Shown piece after piece: positions 10,601 to 19,763 of a stretch of DNA of 36,485 nt; positions within the stretch are counted from its first letter, which is position 1; each line of letters starts with the position of its first letter. Location of the stretch: assembly GCF_002195995.1 (NCBI RefSeq), contig NZ_NHON01000102.1:1-36485 (forward strand), given 5' to 3'. This DNA is from Inquilinus limosus. GTDB lineage: Bacteria > Pseudomonadota > Alphaproteobacteria > DSM-16000 > Inquilinaceae. The notes below the pieces were generated by a model. The model saw only the letters and a list, made by a program, of their open reading frames with translations, was not told where the DNA came from and searched no databases. The position numbers and the translations under genes were made by a program.

Positions 10601-10687
10601 TAGGTTGGATTCGCGGCATGCGAACCAACTATCATGCCAGCAGCGGAGCGGTGGGATGTTGGGTTCGCCTATGGCGAACCCAACCTA
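10601..10687. repeat. Compound palindromic repeat between leuS and fic (likely bidirectional terminator)
   Basis: Two hairpins lie side by side: 10604-10629 (ten pairs with a bulged A) and 10658-10684 (GTTGGGTTCGCC/GGCGAACCCAAC, 12 perfect pairs, loop TAT). The outer ends TAGGTTGG (10601-10608) and CCAACCTA (10680-10687) are also complementary. Similar GTTGGGTTCGC palindromes are widely scattered in proteobacterial genomes. It begins 10 bases after the leuS stop and ends just before the fic stop, so it may also end transcription from both sides. No U-run is present. Confidence 0.7.
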
Positions 10688-10688
10688 C

Positions 10689-11876
10689 TCACTGAACGAC
10701 GGGAACAATCAACGCAACCAATAAATCATAGGAACCTCCATCAGCAGCTTCTAGTGCTGCGTAGTAATCGGCACCCTTATTCATCATAGACATATCGGCT
10801 TTTCCGAACAAATCAAGGCATTGTTGCATAAGCAGAGCGCGAGCAACGCGTCCATTTCCATCAAAAAAAGGATGCAACGCCAGAAAATTAGTATGAAAGG
10901 TCGCGATAGCCTCCAGACTGGCGGCACGGGTCCGGAGGCTGCCAAATTGTTGTTGCCATGCGTCACACAACTCTGTCAGGAGCGCCTCAACCCGATCTGG
11001 AGGTGGGGGTTGAACGTGTTCCGCAATCCGGCCCTCCAAATTTCCAAGCCAGACTCTATCTGTTCGAAGCTGACCAACGGCCCGGCTGGGCAAATCAAAA
11101 CATATCAGACGATGAATTAATAGAACTAACTCCGGGCTTAAAACGCTAGAAATTGGCGTATAGCCATCGCTCCTTTCAAAATAAGAAACCGATATTAGAT
11201 CAGGCGCACTAGCAGTAACTACCTCTGAAAGCCCAAGTGTCTTAATTATATGTGATTGACCGACACTCATTCGGTCCAATGACGCCCTTAAAGCTAGCAG
11301 CTCGCGCGTGTTCGCCGCCAGCGCCTTGGCTGTTTGGCTATCAGAATCCACAGCCCACGCAAGTTGCTCTTCGATATTCATTCCAATCGAGAGGTATTGA
11401 ATGCGAACCCCGTAACCAGGAGCCGAATCCAATAGATTCTGCAGTTGCTGAAGATGAAGAATGTCAGCCTCCTTGCCCCTGCTCTTGGCAAGCGACAGCA
11501 AGATAGAGCGTTGGGCCGGAGTTAAATTCTGATTCGTGACAAACACAAAACCCGGCACCCGGCGGGGCATGCCATCAATATCGGATTGATATTTTTTCTT
11601 TATTGCAGCAAAGCGCGTCGGCCCGGTCGGAAAATAAACTGCACCAACCCAAACGATTCCGCCCTTTTGGCACAGAATGTCCTTCTTCCCATCAGGTCCT
11701 CCCAATGGGCTTTGCGGATCAATTTCCTCGTAACCAGACAACCGCAAGGCCGCTGCAGCAAGACGCTCCGCTTTAGTTGAACCATCTCGCCAAAACGACA
11801 ATCTAAGTTCTGTATCGTGAATCAAATCATCCCCCAACGAACTTCTATAACTATTACGGGGAGCTCCGGAGATCAC
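10689..11876 (-). CDS. Fic-domain protein with N-terminal restriction-nuclease-like domain
   Basis: 395 residues from the GTG at 11876. The Fic active-site motif HPFFDGNGRVAR is complete at 335-346, preceded by the flap region VWLGN...VQPPPPDRVEALL (275-300). Fic enzymes usually transfer AMP or another phosphate-linked group onto a protein target. Residues 20-160 form a separate domain with GYEEIDPQSPLGGPDGKKDIL, which looks like the beginning of a PD-(D/E)xK nuclease fold. The second acidic/Lys pair expected after it is replaced by GAVYFP, so cleavage is doubtful. I find no clear (S/T)xxxE(G/N) inhibitory helix and no adjacent antitoxin gene. A TTG at 11825 after GGGGGA is an alternative start. 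Base composition is near 50 % GC, unlike its neighbours, which suggests transfer. A defence or toxin role is inferred. Confidence 0.85.
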   Translation of the reverse strand: MISGAPRNSYRSSLGDDLIHDTELRLSFWRDGSTKAERLAAAALRLSGYEEIDPQSPLGGPDGKKDILCQKGGIVWVGAVYFPTGPTRFAAIKKKYQSDIDGMPRRVPGFVFVTNQNLTPAQRSILLSLAKSRGKEADILHLQQLQNLLDSAPGYGVRIQYLSIGMNIEEQLAWAVDSDSQTAKALAANTRELLALRASLDRMSVGQSHIIKTLGLSEVVTASAPDLISVSYFERSDGYTPISSVLSPELVLLIHRLICFDLPSRAVGQLRTDRVWLGNLEGRIAEHVQPPPPDRVEALLTELCDAWQQQFGSLRTRAASLEAIATFHTNFLALHPFFDGNGRVARALLMQQCLDLFGKADMSMMNKGADYYAALEAADGGSYDLLVALIVPVVQ

Positions 11877-11929
11877 AACTCTCGCATTGAGGCCAACAGC
11901 CCCACGATTCGAAGCGCAGTATATGGAAT

Positions 11930-11935
11930 ATTATA
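11930..11935 (-). promoter_or_regulatory. Candidate -10 box for fic
   Basis: A perfect TATAAT on the minus strand lies in an AT-rich patch between the LysR stop and fic, 53 bases before the GTG start. No good -35 is visible at the expected distance. It suggests that fic is transcribed independently of the LysR gene upstream. Confidence 0.35.
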
Positions 11936-11954
11936 CAATACCTCTCTAAGTTAC

Positions 11955-12839
11955 TCACCCCTCCTCCTCCACCGGCGGCAATGCGCCCAGCAGCCAGGAC
12001 CGGAAGGCGCCGGCGGCGGGAGAGAGGCGGCGGCCCTCGGGCATCGCCAGCCAGTACCAGTTGCGCGGCACCGTGACGTCGAACAGCCGCACCAGCCGGC
12101 CGGCGGCGATGTCGCGGGCGCACAGCACGTCGTCGCCCATGGCCACGCCCTGCCCGGCCGCGGCGGCGTCCAGCGCCAGCGCCACGTCGTGGAAGCGCGG
12201 GCCGCGGGTGGCGTCGATGCCCTCCACCCCCGCCGCCGCCAGCCACAGCGCCCAGGTCCGGGCGCTTTCGTCATGCAGCAGGGTCTGGCCGCGCAGATCG
12301 GCCGGCTGCCGCAGCGCCGGCGCCAGGGCCGGGGCGCAGACCGGGTAGTCCATCACCCGCACCAGCCGCTCGGCCTCCACGCCGGACCAGCCGCCGGTGC
12401 CGTAGCGGATGGCGAGGTCGGTCTGCTCCGCCCGCAGGTCGACCAGCCGCTGGGTCGGGTCGAGCTCGATGTCGATGCCGGGATGGCTCAGCCGGAAGTC
12501 GCCCAGCCGCGGCACCAGCCAGCGCCCGGCGAAGGCGGGCTCGACCGACAGGCGCAGCCGGCCGCGCCCGGCCTCGGCCGCGATCGCCACCATGCCCTGG
12601 GACAGCCGGTCGAAGGCGTCGGCGACCACGGCGGCGAAGGCCCGGCCGGCCTCGGTCGGCGCCAGGCCGCGCCCCTCGCGCAGCAGCAGCGGCACGCCCA
12701 GTCGCGCCTCCAGCCCCCGGACATGGCGGCTGATCGCGGCATGGCTGACGCCGAGCTCGGCCGCGGCGGCGGTGAAGCTGCCGCGGCGGGCGGCGGCCTC
12801 GAAGGCGCGGACGGCGTTGAGCGGCGGCAGCGGGCGCAT
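11955..12839 (-). CDS. LysR-family regulator, GcvA-like
   Basis: 294 residues. The first 60 are a classic LysR winged helix (PPLNAVRAFEAAARRGSFTAAAAELGVSHAAISRHVRGLEARLG), and the GcvA-like start PPLNA(V/L)RAFEAAAR is typical. The C-terminal two-lobed effector domain contains FAGRWLVPRLGDFRLSHPGIDIEL and AGQGVAMGDDVL. ATG at 12839. A perfect palindrome lies 4 bases before its start and faces the divergent small ORF/GFA pair, so it probably controls itself and that pair. The inducer is unknown. fic follows on the same strand 78 bases later but differs sharply in composition and is probably not part of the unit. Confidence 0.88.
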   Translation of the reverse strand: MRPLPPLNAVRAFEAAARRGSFTAAAAELGVSHAAISRHVRGLEARLGVPLLLREGRGLAPTEAGRAFAAVVADAFDRLSQGMVAIAAEAGRGRLRLSVEPAFAGRWLVPRLGDFRLSHPGIDIELDPTQRLVDLRAEQTDLAIRYGTGGWSGVEAERLVRVMDYPVCAPALAPALRQPADLRGQTLLHDESARTWALWLAAAGVEGIDATRGPRFHDVALALDAAAAGQGVAMGDDVLCARDIAAGRLVRLFDVTVPRNWYWLAMPEGRRLSPAAGAFRSWLLGALPPVEEEG

Positions 12840-12843
12840 CGCT

Positions 12844-12868
12844 CATCTGTAACTTTTCCTTACAGATG
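12844..12868. promoter_or_regulatory. Palindromic LysR operator
   Basis: CATCTGTAA at 12844-12852 and TTACAGATG at 12860-12868 are perfect inverted repeats around a 7-base T-rich spacer, and contain the LysR T-N11-A core (T12850, A12862). It touches the LysR start region and lies in the divergent gap, as expected for an autoregulatory and target-controlling LysR site. Confidence 0.7.
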
Positions 12869-12929
12869 CTGCAAGGGAACGGCGTTTGTGCACGGGCGGG
12901 CGAAGCGGCAAGATTCCCCCAAGCCCCAC

Positions 12930-12991
12930 AGGATTTCCGGCGGAAATCCTGCAGCCCTTAAGTCCGCAGATTTGCCGCGAGGCAAATCTGC
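12930..12991. repeat. Two tandem hairpins before the small ORF
   Basis: Hairpin 1: AGGATTTCC (12930-12938) with GGAAATCCT (12942-12950), loop of 3. Hairpin 2: GCAGATTTGCC (12966-12976) with GGCAAATCTGC (12981-12991), 11 perfect pairs closing a GCGA (GNRA-class) tetraloop. The second stem ends one base before the GGGAGG ribosome site (12993-12998) of the 54-residue ORF. They could regulate its translation or belong to a dispersed palindrome family. Confidence 0.65.
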
Positions 12992-13003
12992 CGGGAGGCA
13001 CCC

Positions 13004-13168
13004 ATGTTCCACCATCTGCTCGACGCCTATCTCACCGTCTTCGCTCCCGCCCCGCGCCGTGTCCCGGTCCTGCCGAAAAAGGATCGCGCGGAGGCCCTGC
13101 CGCCGCTGCCGATCGGCCGGCGGCGCAGCCGCCCGTCGCGGCGGCCGATGGTGATCGGCCGGCCGTGA
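13004..13168 (+). CDS. Small basic protein of unknown function, 54 residues
   Basis: The ORF starts MFHHLLDAYLTVF and continues with a Pro/Arg-rich basic tail (LPPLPIGRRRSRPSRRPM). It has a good ribosome site, GGGAGG at 12993-12998, 5 bases before the ATG. Its TGA (13166-13168) overlaps the GTG start (13165-13167) of the GFA gene in the GTGA arrangement that usually marks translational coupling. I do not recognise the family. The amphipathic N-terminus followed by a basic tail could bind a membrane or nucleic acid (inference). It probably belongs to the regulon of the divergent LysR gene. Confidence 0.55.
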   Translation: MFHHLLDAYLTVFAPAPRRVPVLPKKDRAEALPPLPIGRRRSRPSRRPMVIGRP

Positions 13169-13596
13169 GCGGGGGTAAGCCTCGCTTCCCCCTGGAGGGC
13201 GGCTGCCTGTGCGGCGCCGTGCGCTACCGCCTCGACGGGCCGGTCGCGTCGGTCGACCACTGCCACTGCCGGATGTGCCAGAAGGCCAGCGGCAGCCCGG
13301 CGGTGGCCTGGGCGACCGGCCCCTTCGCCGGGGTGCGCTGGATCAAGGGCCAGCCGCGCGGCTACCGCTCCTCGCCGATCGGCCGGCGCTGGTTCTGCGC
13401 CGATTGCGGCTCGCCCCTGGCCTTCGAGGGCTTCGAGCCCGAGGGCAAGACCATGGGCATCAGCCTGGCGACGCTGGACGACCCGACGGCGCTGCGGCCG
13501 CGCCAGCACGCCTGGATGGGCACTCGCATCCCCTGGCACGTGATCGACGAGACTCTCCCCCAGTACGAGGATGAGGGCCCGGATAGCGGGATCTGA
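13165..13596 (+). CDS. GFA (glutathione-dependent formaldehyde-activating-like/CENP-V) family protein
   Basis: 143 residues from the GTG at 13165. The two zinc sites of the fold are present: GGCLCGAVRY, DHCHCRMCQKASGS and WFCADCGSPLAFEG. The frame is open further upstream to 12886, but that part has no GFA similarity and overlaps the small ORF in another frame, so the coupled GTG is preferred. Despite the family name, most members have no proven reaction; a link to glutathione adducts or aldehyde handling is only a family guess. It is convergent with the DMT transporter 3 bases downstream. Confidence 0.85.
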   Translation: MSGGKPRFPLEGGCLCGAVRYRLDGPVASVDHCHCRMCQKASGSPAVAWATGPFAGVRWIKGQPRGYRSSPIGRRWFCADCGSPLAFEGFEPEGKTMGISLATLDDPTALRPRQHAWMGTRIPWHVIDETLPQYEDEGPDSGI

Positions 13597-13599
13597 CCG

Positions 13600-14496
13600 T
13601 CAGGCGCTCGCAGCGGCCGCGCCGTTGCGGCGCCAGGGCAGCCGGGCGAAGACCAGGACGTTGCCGAGCAGCACCAGCGCCACCCCGGCCACCGCCGTCG
13701 CGGTCCAGACATAGCCTTCCAGCACCGCCGATATGTTCAGCGCCACCAGCGGGAACAGCACGCTGGAATAGGCCGCCTTGTCGGCGCCGATGCGGCCGAC
13801 CAGGGTCAGATAGGCCAGGAAGGCGACCACCGAGCCCGGGATGGCGAGGTAGAGCAGCGCCCCGACATAGGCCGGCGACGGGTCGAAGCGCCAGGGCAGG
13901 CCCTGGATCAACACCACGGCCAAGAGGATCAGCGCGCCGTAGACCATGCCCCAGGCGGTGGTGGTCCAGGGCGTCAGGCCGCGGCGCCGGTGCACCACCG
14001 CCAGGACGCTGCCGGCGCCGAAGCCCATGGTGCCGGCCAGCGCCAGGCCGAGGCCGTACAGCATCTGCAGGTCGAGCCGCGCCGGATCGATGCCGAACAG
14101 CAGCCACAGCCCGGCCAGCCCGACGGCGCCGCCGGCGAGGACGCGCGGCTTCAAGGGCTGGCCCAGCGCGATCCGGCTGAACAGCGCGGTCCAGACGCTG
14201 CCGGTGGAGAAGGCGACGGCGACCAGGCCGCTCGGGACATAGGCCGAGGCGTGGTAGACCAGGAGGAAGTTGCAACTGAACAGCGCCAGCCCCTGGCCCA
14301 GGCAGACCAGATGGTCGCGGGGGCGCAGCGCCTCACGCCGGCGGGTCACCAGCAGCAGCAGGCCCATCACCAGCGCGGCGAGCGCGAAGCGGTAGAGGAT
14401 CGACAGCTCCACCGGCACCGGGCCGATCTGGTAGTGGATGGCGATCCAGGTGGTGCCCCAGATCAGGACGACGAGCAGGTACAGGGCGGCGGTCAT
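13600..14496 (-). CDS. DMT-superfamily (EamA) transporter
   Basis: 298 residues with ten hydrophobic helices in two EamA halves. It starts MTAALYLLVVLIWGTTWIAI, which matches the usual N-terminus WGTTW(I/V) of this family. The second half contains GALLYLAIPGSVVAFLAYLTLVGRIGADKAAYSSVLFPLVA, the expected loop and helix before the last pair. The frame is open upstream to 15480, but that extension is a shadow of the AraC gene. The AraC regulator is divergent, with a 129-base gap, and is a plausible controller. The substrate (amino acid or other small metabolite) is unknown. Confidence 0.9.
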   Translation of the reverse strand: MTAALYLLVVLIWGTTWIAIHYQIGPVPVELSILYRFALAALVMGLLLLVTRRREALRPRDHLVCLGQGLALFSCNFLLVYHASAYVPSGLVAVAFSTGSVWTALFSRIALGQPLKPRVLAGGAVGLAGLWLLFGIDPARLDLQMLYGLGLALAGTMGFGAGSVLAVVHRRRGLTPWTTTAWGMVYGALILLAVVLIQGLPWRFDPSPAYVGALLYLAIPGSVVAFLAYLTLVGRIGADKAAYSSVLFPLVALNISAVLEGYVWTATAVAGVALVLLGNVLVFARLPWRRNGAAAASA

Positions 14497-14625
14497 GGCG
14501 GCACACGGGTTCCGGGAACTCGGCCCCACCCTGCGCCGGCCGGCGGCGCCGCGATTGCACATCCTTGCGCAGTTTCGCCCGCACGGATGGTGCCGGGCAC
14601 GGCGGAAGGCTAATCTGCCGGGACG

Positions 14626-15537
14626 ATGGACCGGCACGGACCCAGGGTTGAGATCGGCCTGCTGCAGCGGCTGGCGGCGCGTTACGGCGTGGTCGCGGCG
14701 CTGGCGTCGTCGCGCGCGGTGCTGGAGCATGCGGTCGAGATCGGCGACGGCTTCACCCTGGCGCAGTGGCGCAATGCCCATGACACCACCGGCTACCGCA
14801 GCCCCGGCCACCACACGCTGAGCCTCTACCTGGAGGGCGGCGAGGGCACCCGGCGGATCGGCTTCCCCGACCGGATCGGCGGCCCCGGCCGGTTCTGCCT
14901 GCTGCCGGCGGAGCACGAGTCGCACTGGACGCTGCTGACCCCGATGCGGTTCCTGCATTTCTACTTCGACACCGGCAGCCTGGCCGCCGCCGGCGCCGCC
15001 GCGCATGACGCCGACATCCGCGAGGCGGCGCTGCCCGACGACACCTTCTTCGACGACCCGCAGGCCGCGCGGCTGATGGGCGGCTTCGTCCGGCTGGGCT
15101 GGGACCGGGGCGACGCGCCGCTGGCGGCCACCCAGATCGGGCACGAGCTGCTGGCGCACCTGGCCGGCAGCCGGCTGCGCCGCCGCCCCTCCCCCGCCCT
15201 GGACGGCGGCCTGGCGCCGCATGTTCGCCGCCGGGTGCTGGAGCTGATCGAGGCGGCGCTGGACGAGCCGCTGACGCTGGGCCGGCTGGCCGAGGCGGCC
15301 GGGCAGTCGGAGTTCCACTTCGCCCGGATGTTCCGCGCCTCGATCGGGCTGCCGCCGCACGCCTATGTGCTGGCCCGGCGGCTGGACCGCGCCCGAAGGC
15401 TGCTGGCGGAAGGCGACCGGCCGCTGGCCGAGATCGCCGCCGCCTGCGGCTTCACCCATCCGAGCCACCTGACCCGGCATTTCCGCGCCGCCTTCGGCGG
15501 CCCGCCGGGCGCCTGGCGGGCGGCGGTGCGCGGCTGA
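14626..15537 (+). CDS. AraC-family transcriptional regulator
   Basis: 303 residues. The N-terminal half is a beta-rich sensing domain (HHTLSLYLEGGEGTRRIGF, then the cupin-like LLPAEHESHW). The C-terminal 100 residues hold the two helix-turn-helix units: LTLGRLAEAAGQSEFHFARMFRASIGLPPHAYVLARRLDRARRLL and LAEIAAACGFTHPSHLTRHFRAAFGGPPGAWR. It is divergent from the DMT transporter and probably activates it when its ligand is bound (inference from arrangement). No operator could be picked out in the gap. Confidence 0.9.
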   Translation: MDRHGPRVEIGLLQRLAARYGVVAALASSRAVLEHAVEIGDGFTLAQWRNAHDTTGYRSPGHHTLSLYLEGGEGTRRIGFPDRIGGPGRFCLLPAEHESHWTLLTPMRFLHFYFDTGSLAAAGAAAHDADIREAALPDDTFFDDPQAARLMGGFVRLGWDRGDAPLAATQIGHELLAHLAGSRLRRRPSPALDGGLAPHVRRRVLELIEAALDEPLTLGRLAEAAGQSEFHFARMFRASIGLPPHAYVLARRLDRARRLLAEGDRPLAEIAAACGFTHPSHLTRHFRAAFGGPPGAWRAAVRG

Positions 15538-15608
15538 GCGCCGGCCGATTCCGCCTTAATCCGGCCCCCGCCGCCTGCCATGATGGCGGAAACGGGGGAG
15601 AACACACG

Positions 15609-17045
15609 ATGCGGTGGAGTCTGTGCCTGGCCCTGGGCCTCGGGGCGCTGGCGTGCGCAGCCGGTCCCGCTTCCGCCCAGGCCACGGCGGAGGGGGCGGC
15701 GACGCTGCAGGCCGCGCTGGAAGCCTGGCAGCCTTCTGTCGGAAAGCTGACCGCAGACGAGCTCGACGCAGTGACCGCGAGGGTTTCCGTACCCTTCTCC
15801 GTCAGCGACTGGCGGGTGACCCCCGACGGGGACGGCTATCGTGTCGAAGCCCCCGGCTTCCGCTGGATGTTAAGCCAGGCCATGGACCCCGCCCAGGAGC
15901 CCTATGCCGTCTCCTGTGACGCCGAAACGCTGCGTGCCATGCCGGCGGCGGAGGGGCGCTTCACTCTCAGTTCCGACCGGCTCCTGTCGTGCAGCCTCGG
16001 CAATGTCGGACGGATCGCCGCCAAGTCTCGGCACGTCAGCGGCACGGTCGATCCCGCAGCCGGGGCGAATACGCAGATCGCCGTCACCCTCGACCAGATC
16101 ACGATCGAGGGCGGAGGGACACGCGCACCGACCATCGACCGGCTGGTCCTGACCCGCACCGGCCGGCCCGCTGCCGACGGCCGCTTCGATATAGATGTCG
16201 AGATCGCGACCACCGGCCTGTCCCTGGCCATCCCGCACGATACCGGCATGCTGACGATCGATCGGATGGTGTTCGACTGCAGCATGCCGGGATCCGATTC
16301 GCGCGGCCAGATTCAGGCCGCGATTGCCCTGGTGGCTGACGCCGGGAACGTAGGCGCGGATACGGCCGCCCTGAGGGACCGCCTCGTTGGCGCCATGGGC
16401 AAGGCCGGTACCGCCACGCTGACGGCGGAAGGGCTACAAGCCAAACGCCATGGCATAGGAATCAGGCTCGCATCCCTGGCCTTTGGTGCCGGCTATCGGA
16501 ACCTGACTCGTGAAGGCGGGGACATTACCTTCCGCCTCGATGCCGAGGGCATCGCAACCGATCCGAAATGGGCCTACGACGCCTGGACGCCGACCGCCGG
16601 GACCGCCCAGATCTCGATCGAGGACTTCCCGATCTGGCAGATCTTCGCCTCCAGCTTTGCCGACCGGAAGATCGATTCCGAGGCTGAGGACAAGCTGTTC
16701 CGGGAGTCGCGCATGCGCTTCCTGTTCGACACGGTGCGCCTATCGGCGCCCGACGCGACGCTCGATTTCGGCGGTGCCATCGCCACCAATCCTGATGCCG
16801 TCCTGGGCTCAGCCGGCACCCTGAAGCTGCACCTGACCGGCATCGACGGGCTGGTCAAGGCGTTGCAGGCCGACCCCAAGGCCAACCAGGCCGCGGCGGG
16901 GCTGACCATGCTGCAGGTGCTGGGCCGGCAGACCACGACGTCCGACGGCAAGTCCGCACGCGACTACGAGATCGTGATCGACCCGTCGGGGAAAGTCCTG
17001 GTCAACGGCGCCGACGTGCAGGCGATGATCCCGAAAGACCTGTGA
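15609..17045 (+). CDS. Exported protein of unknown function
   Basis: 478 residues. A clear Sec signal peptide (LCLALGLGALACAAGPASAQA, cleaved about residue 24) predicts periplasmic location. The mature part is rich in short beta-strands (VSDWRVTPDGDGYRVEAPGF, TLKLHLTGIDGLVKALQ, DYEIVIDPSGKVLVNG) and ends VQAMIPKDL. This resembles the DUF2125/DUF945 style of alphaproteobacterial exported proteins, but I cannot assign it to one with confidence. GGGGGAG lies about 10 bases before the ATG. GC content is lower than in neighbours. It stands alone, convergent with the epimerase gene with no gap. Confidence 0.65.
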   Translation: MRWSLCLALGLGALACAAGPASAQATAEGAATLQAALEAWQPSVGKLTADELDAVTARVSVPFSVSDWRVTPDGDGYRVEAPGFRWMLSQAMDPAQEPYAVSCDAETLRAMPAAEGRFTLSSDRLLSCSLGNVGRIAAKSRHVSGTVDPAAGANTQIAVTLDQITIEGGGTRAPTIDRLVLTRTGRPAADGRFDIDVEIATTGLSLAIPHDTGMLTIDRMVFDCSMPGSDSRGQIQAAIALVADAGNVGADTAALRDRLVGAMGKAGTATLTAEGLQAKRHGIGIRLASLAFGAGYRNLTREGGDITFRLDAEGIATDPKWAYDAWTPTAGTAQISIEDFPIWQIFASSFADRKIDSEAEDKLFRESRMRFLFDTVRLSAPDATLDFGGAIATNPDAVLGSAGTLKLHLTGIDGLVKALQADPKANQAAAGLTMLQVLGRQTTTSDGKSARDYEIVIDPSGKVLVNGADVQAMIPKDL

Positions 17046-18076
17046 TCACCCGCCGTAGAAGCCGCGGTACCACTCGACGAAGCGGGGGATGCCGACCTCG
17101 ATCGGGGTCGAGGGGCGGTAGTCGACCGCCGCCTCCAGCTCCTCGACATCGGCATAGGTCTCGGGCACGTCGCCGGGCTGCAGGTCGCGGAAGACCTTCT
17201 GCGCCTCGCGGCCCAGCGCCCGCTCCAGCACCGCGATCATGTCCATCAGCGCCACCGGCCGGGTGTTGCCGATGTTGTACAGGCGGTAGGGCGCGGTGCT
17301 GGAGGCCGGGTTCGGCCGGTCGCCGGACCAGGCGGGATCGGGCTGCGGCACCCGGTCCAGCACCCGGGCCACGCCTTCGACCAGGTCGTCGACATAGGTG
17401 AAGTCGCGCAGCATGTGGCCGTGGTTGAACACCTCGATCGGCCGGCCTTCCAGGATGGCGCGGGTGAACAGGAACATCGCCATGTCCGGTCGGCCCCATG
17501 GGCCGTAGGCGGTGAAGAAGCGCAGGCCGGTGACCGGCAGGCCGTAGAGATGGCTGTAGGAATGGGCCATCAGCTCGTTCGCCTTCTTGGTCGCGGCATA
17601 GAGGCTGAGCGGATGGTCGACATTCTGGCGCACCGAGAACGGCATCGCCGTGTTGGCGCCGTAGACCGAGCTGGAGGAGGCATAGACCAGGTGCTTCACG
17701 CCGTGGTGGCGGCAGCCCTCCAGCACGTTGAGGAAGCCAACCACGTTCGAATCGACATAGCTCTCGGGGTGGGTCAGCGAATGCCGTACCCCGGCCTGGG
17801 CGGCGAGATGCGCCACCCGGCCCGGCTTCGCCTCGGCGAACAGCGCGGCCATGCCCGGCCGGTCGGCGATGTCGAGCCGGCGGAAAGCGAAGCCCGGCTG
17901 GCCGGCCAACTGCTCCAGCCGTGCCTCCTTCAGCCGCACGTCGTAATAGGGGCTGAGATTGTCGACCCCGACCACCCGGTGCCCGGCCGCGAGCAGCCGC
18001 CGGGCCAGGGCGAAGCCGATGAAGCCGGCGGCCCCGGTGACCAGGACGGGTTCGGCGGTGTCGACCGGGGCAGGCA

Positions 18077-18077
<1 letters not shown>
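17046..18077 (-). CDS. UDP-glucuronate 4-epimerase-like NAD-dependent epimerase
   Basis: 343 residues. Extended SDR fold: NAD motif GAAGFIG near residue 16, VDNLSPYYDVRLKEARL typical of UDP-glucuronate epimerases (LspL/Cap1J type), the catalytic Ser in ASSSSVYG and YAATK with Tyr and Lys, then RFFTAYGPWGRPDMA and FNHGHMLRDFTYVDDLV. It should convert a UDP-hexuronate between gluco and galacto forms for capsule, exopolysaccharide or LPS. The ATG at 18077 overlaps the TGA of the upstream dehydrogenase by one base (TGATG), so the two are coupled. The open frame continues upstream, but that part overlaps the dehydrogenase. Confidence 0.9.
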
Positions 18078-19357
<1,280 letters not shown>

Positions 19358-19414
19358 CGGAGACACCGCACGTCAAGAGATCCGCTGGCTCCCCCTCGCC
19401 GCTTTCTTCCTGGC

Positions 19415-19725
19415 CCCCCCTCCCCTTGCGGGAGGGGGGTAGGGGGAGGGGTCTGCGCGCGTCCGCGCGCGAAGGCGAGGGTCTTTCCGCAGAGACTTGC
19501 CGTGGCCTGCCGCTGGCTCGGGCTGACAAACCCCCCGCCCCCAAACCCCCACCCCCAAGGGGGGGGGGGTCCCCCCTCCCCTTGCGGGAGGGGGGTAGGG
19601 GGAGGGGTCTGCGCGCGTCCGCGCGCGAAGGCGAGGGTCTTTCCGCAGAGACTTGCCGTGGCCTGCCGCTGGCTCGGGCTGACAAACCCCCCTCCCCCTA
19701 ACCCCCTCCCGCAAGGGGAGGGGGG
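19415..19725. repeat. G-rich repeat element: two 122-base direct copies with inverted ends
   Basis: Bases 19415-19536 recur at 19571-19692 (period 156) almost unchanged. Each copy begins with a C-rich/G-rich hairpin around TTGCGG, then AGGGGGAGGGG, then a GCGCGCGTCCGCGCGC palindrome. The right end (19687-19725) is the inverted complement of the left end (19415-19451) with one mismatch, so the whole element has inverted termini. G-runs fit the G-quadruplex pattern on one strand. It fills the 406-base gap between glnD and the dehydrogenase and may terminate glnD transcription. No coding potential is credible. Confidence 0.85.
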
Positions 19726-19763
19726 ACTCAGGAAGGTTGGGAGACAGAGATCCAGAACCGCTG

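Noticed and set aside
14497-15480. Long upstream extension of the DMT transporter frame
   Set aside because: Antisense shadow of the AraC gene; the ATG at 14496 begins the first membrane helix.
19415-19725. CRISPR array
   Set aside because: Only two long copies with G-rich hairpins; no short repeats with unique spacers and no cas genes.
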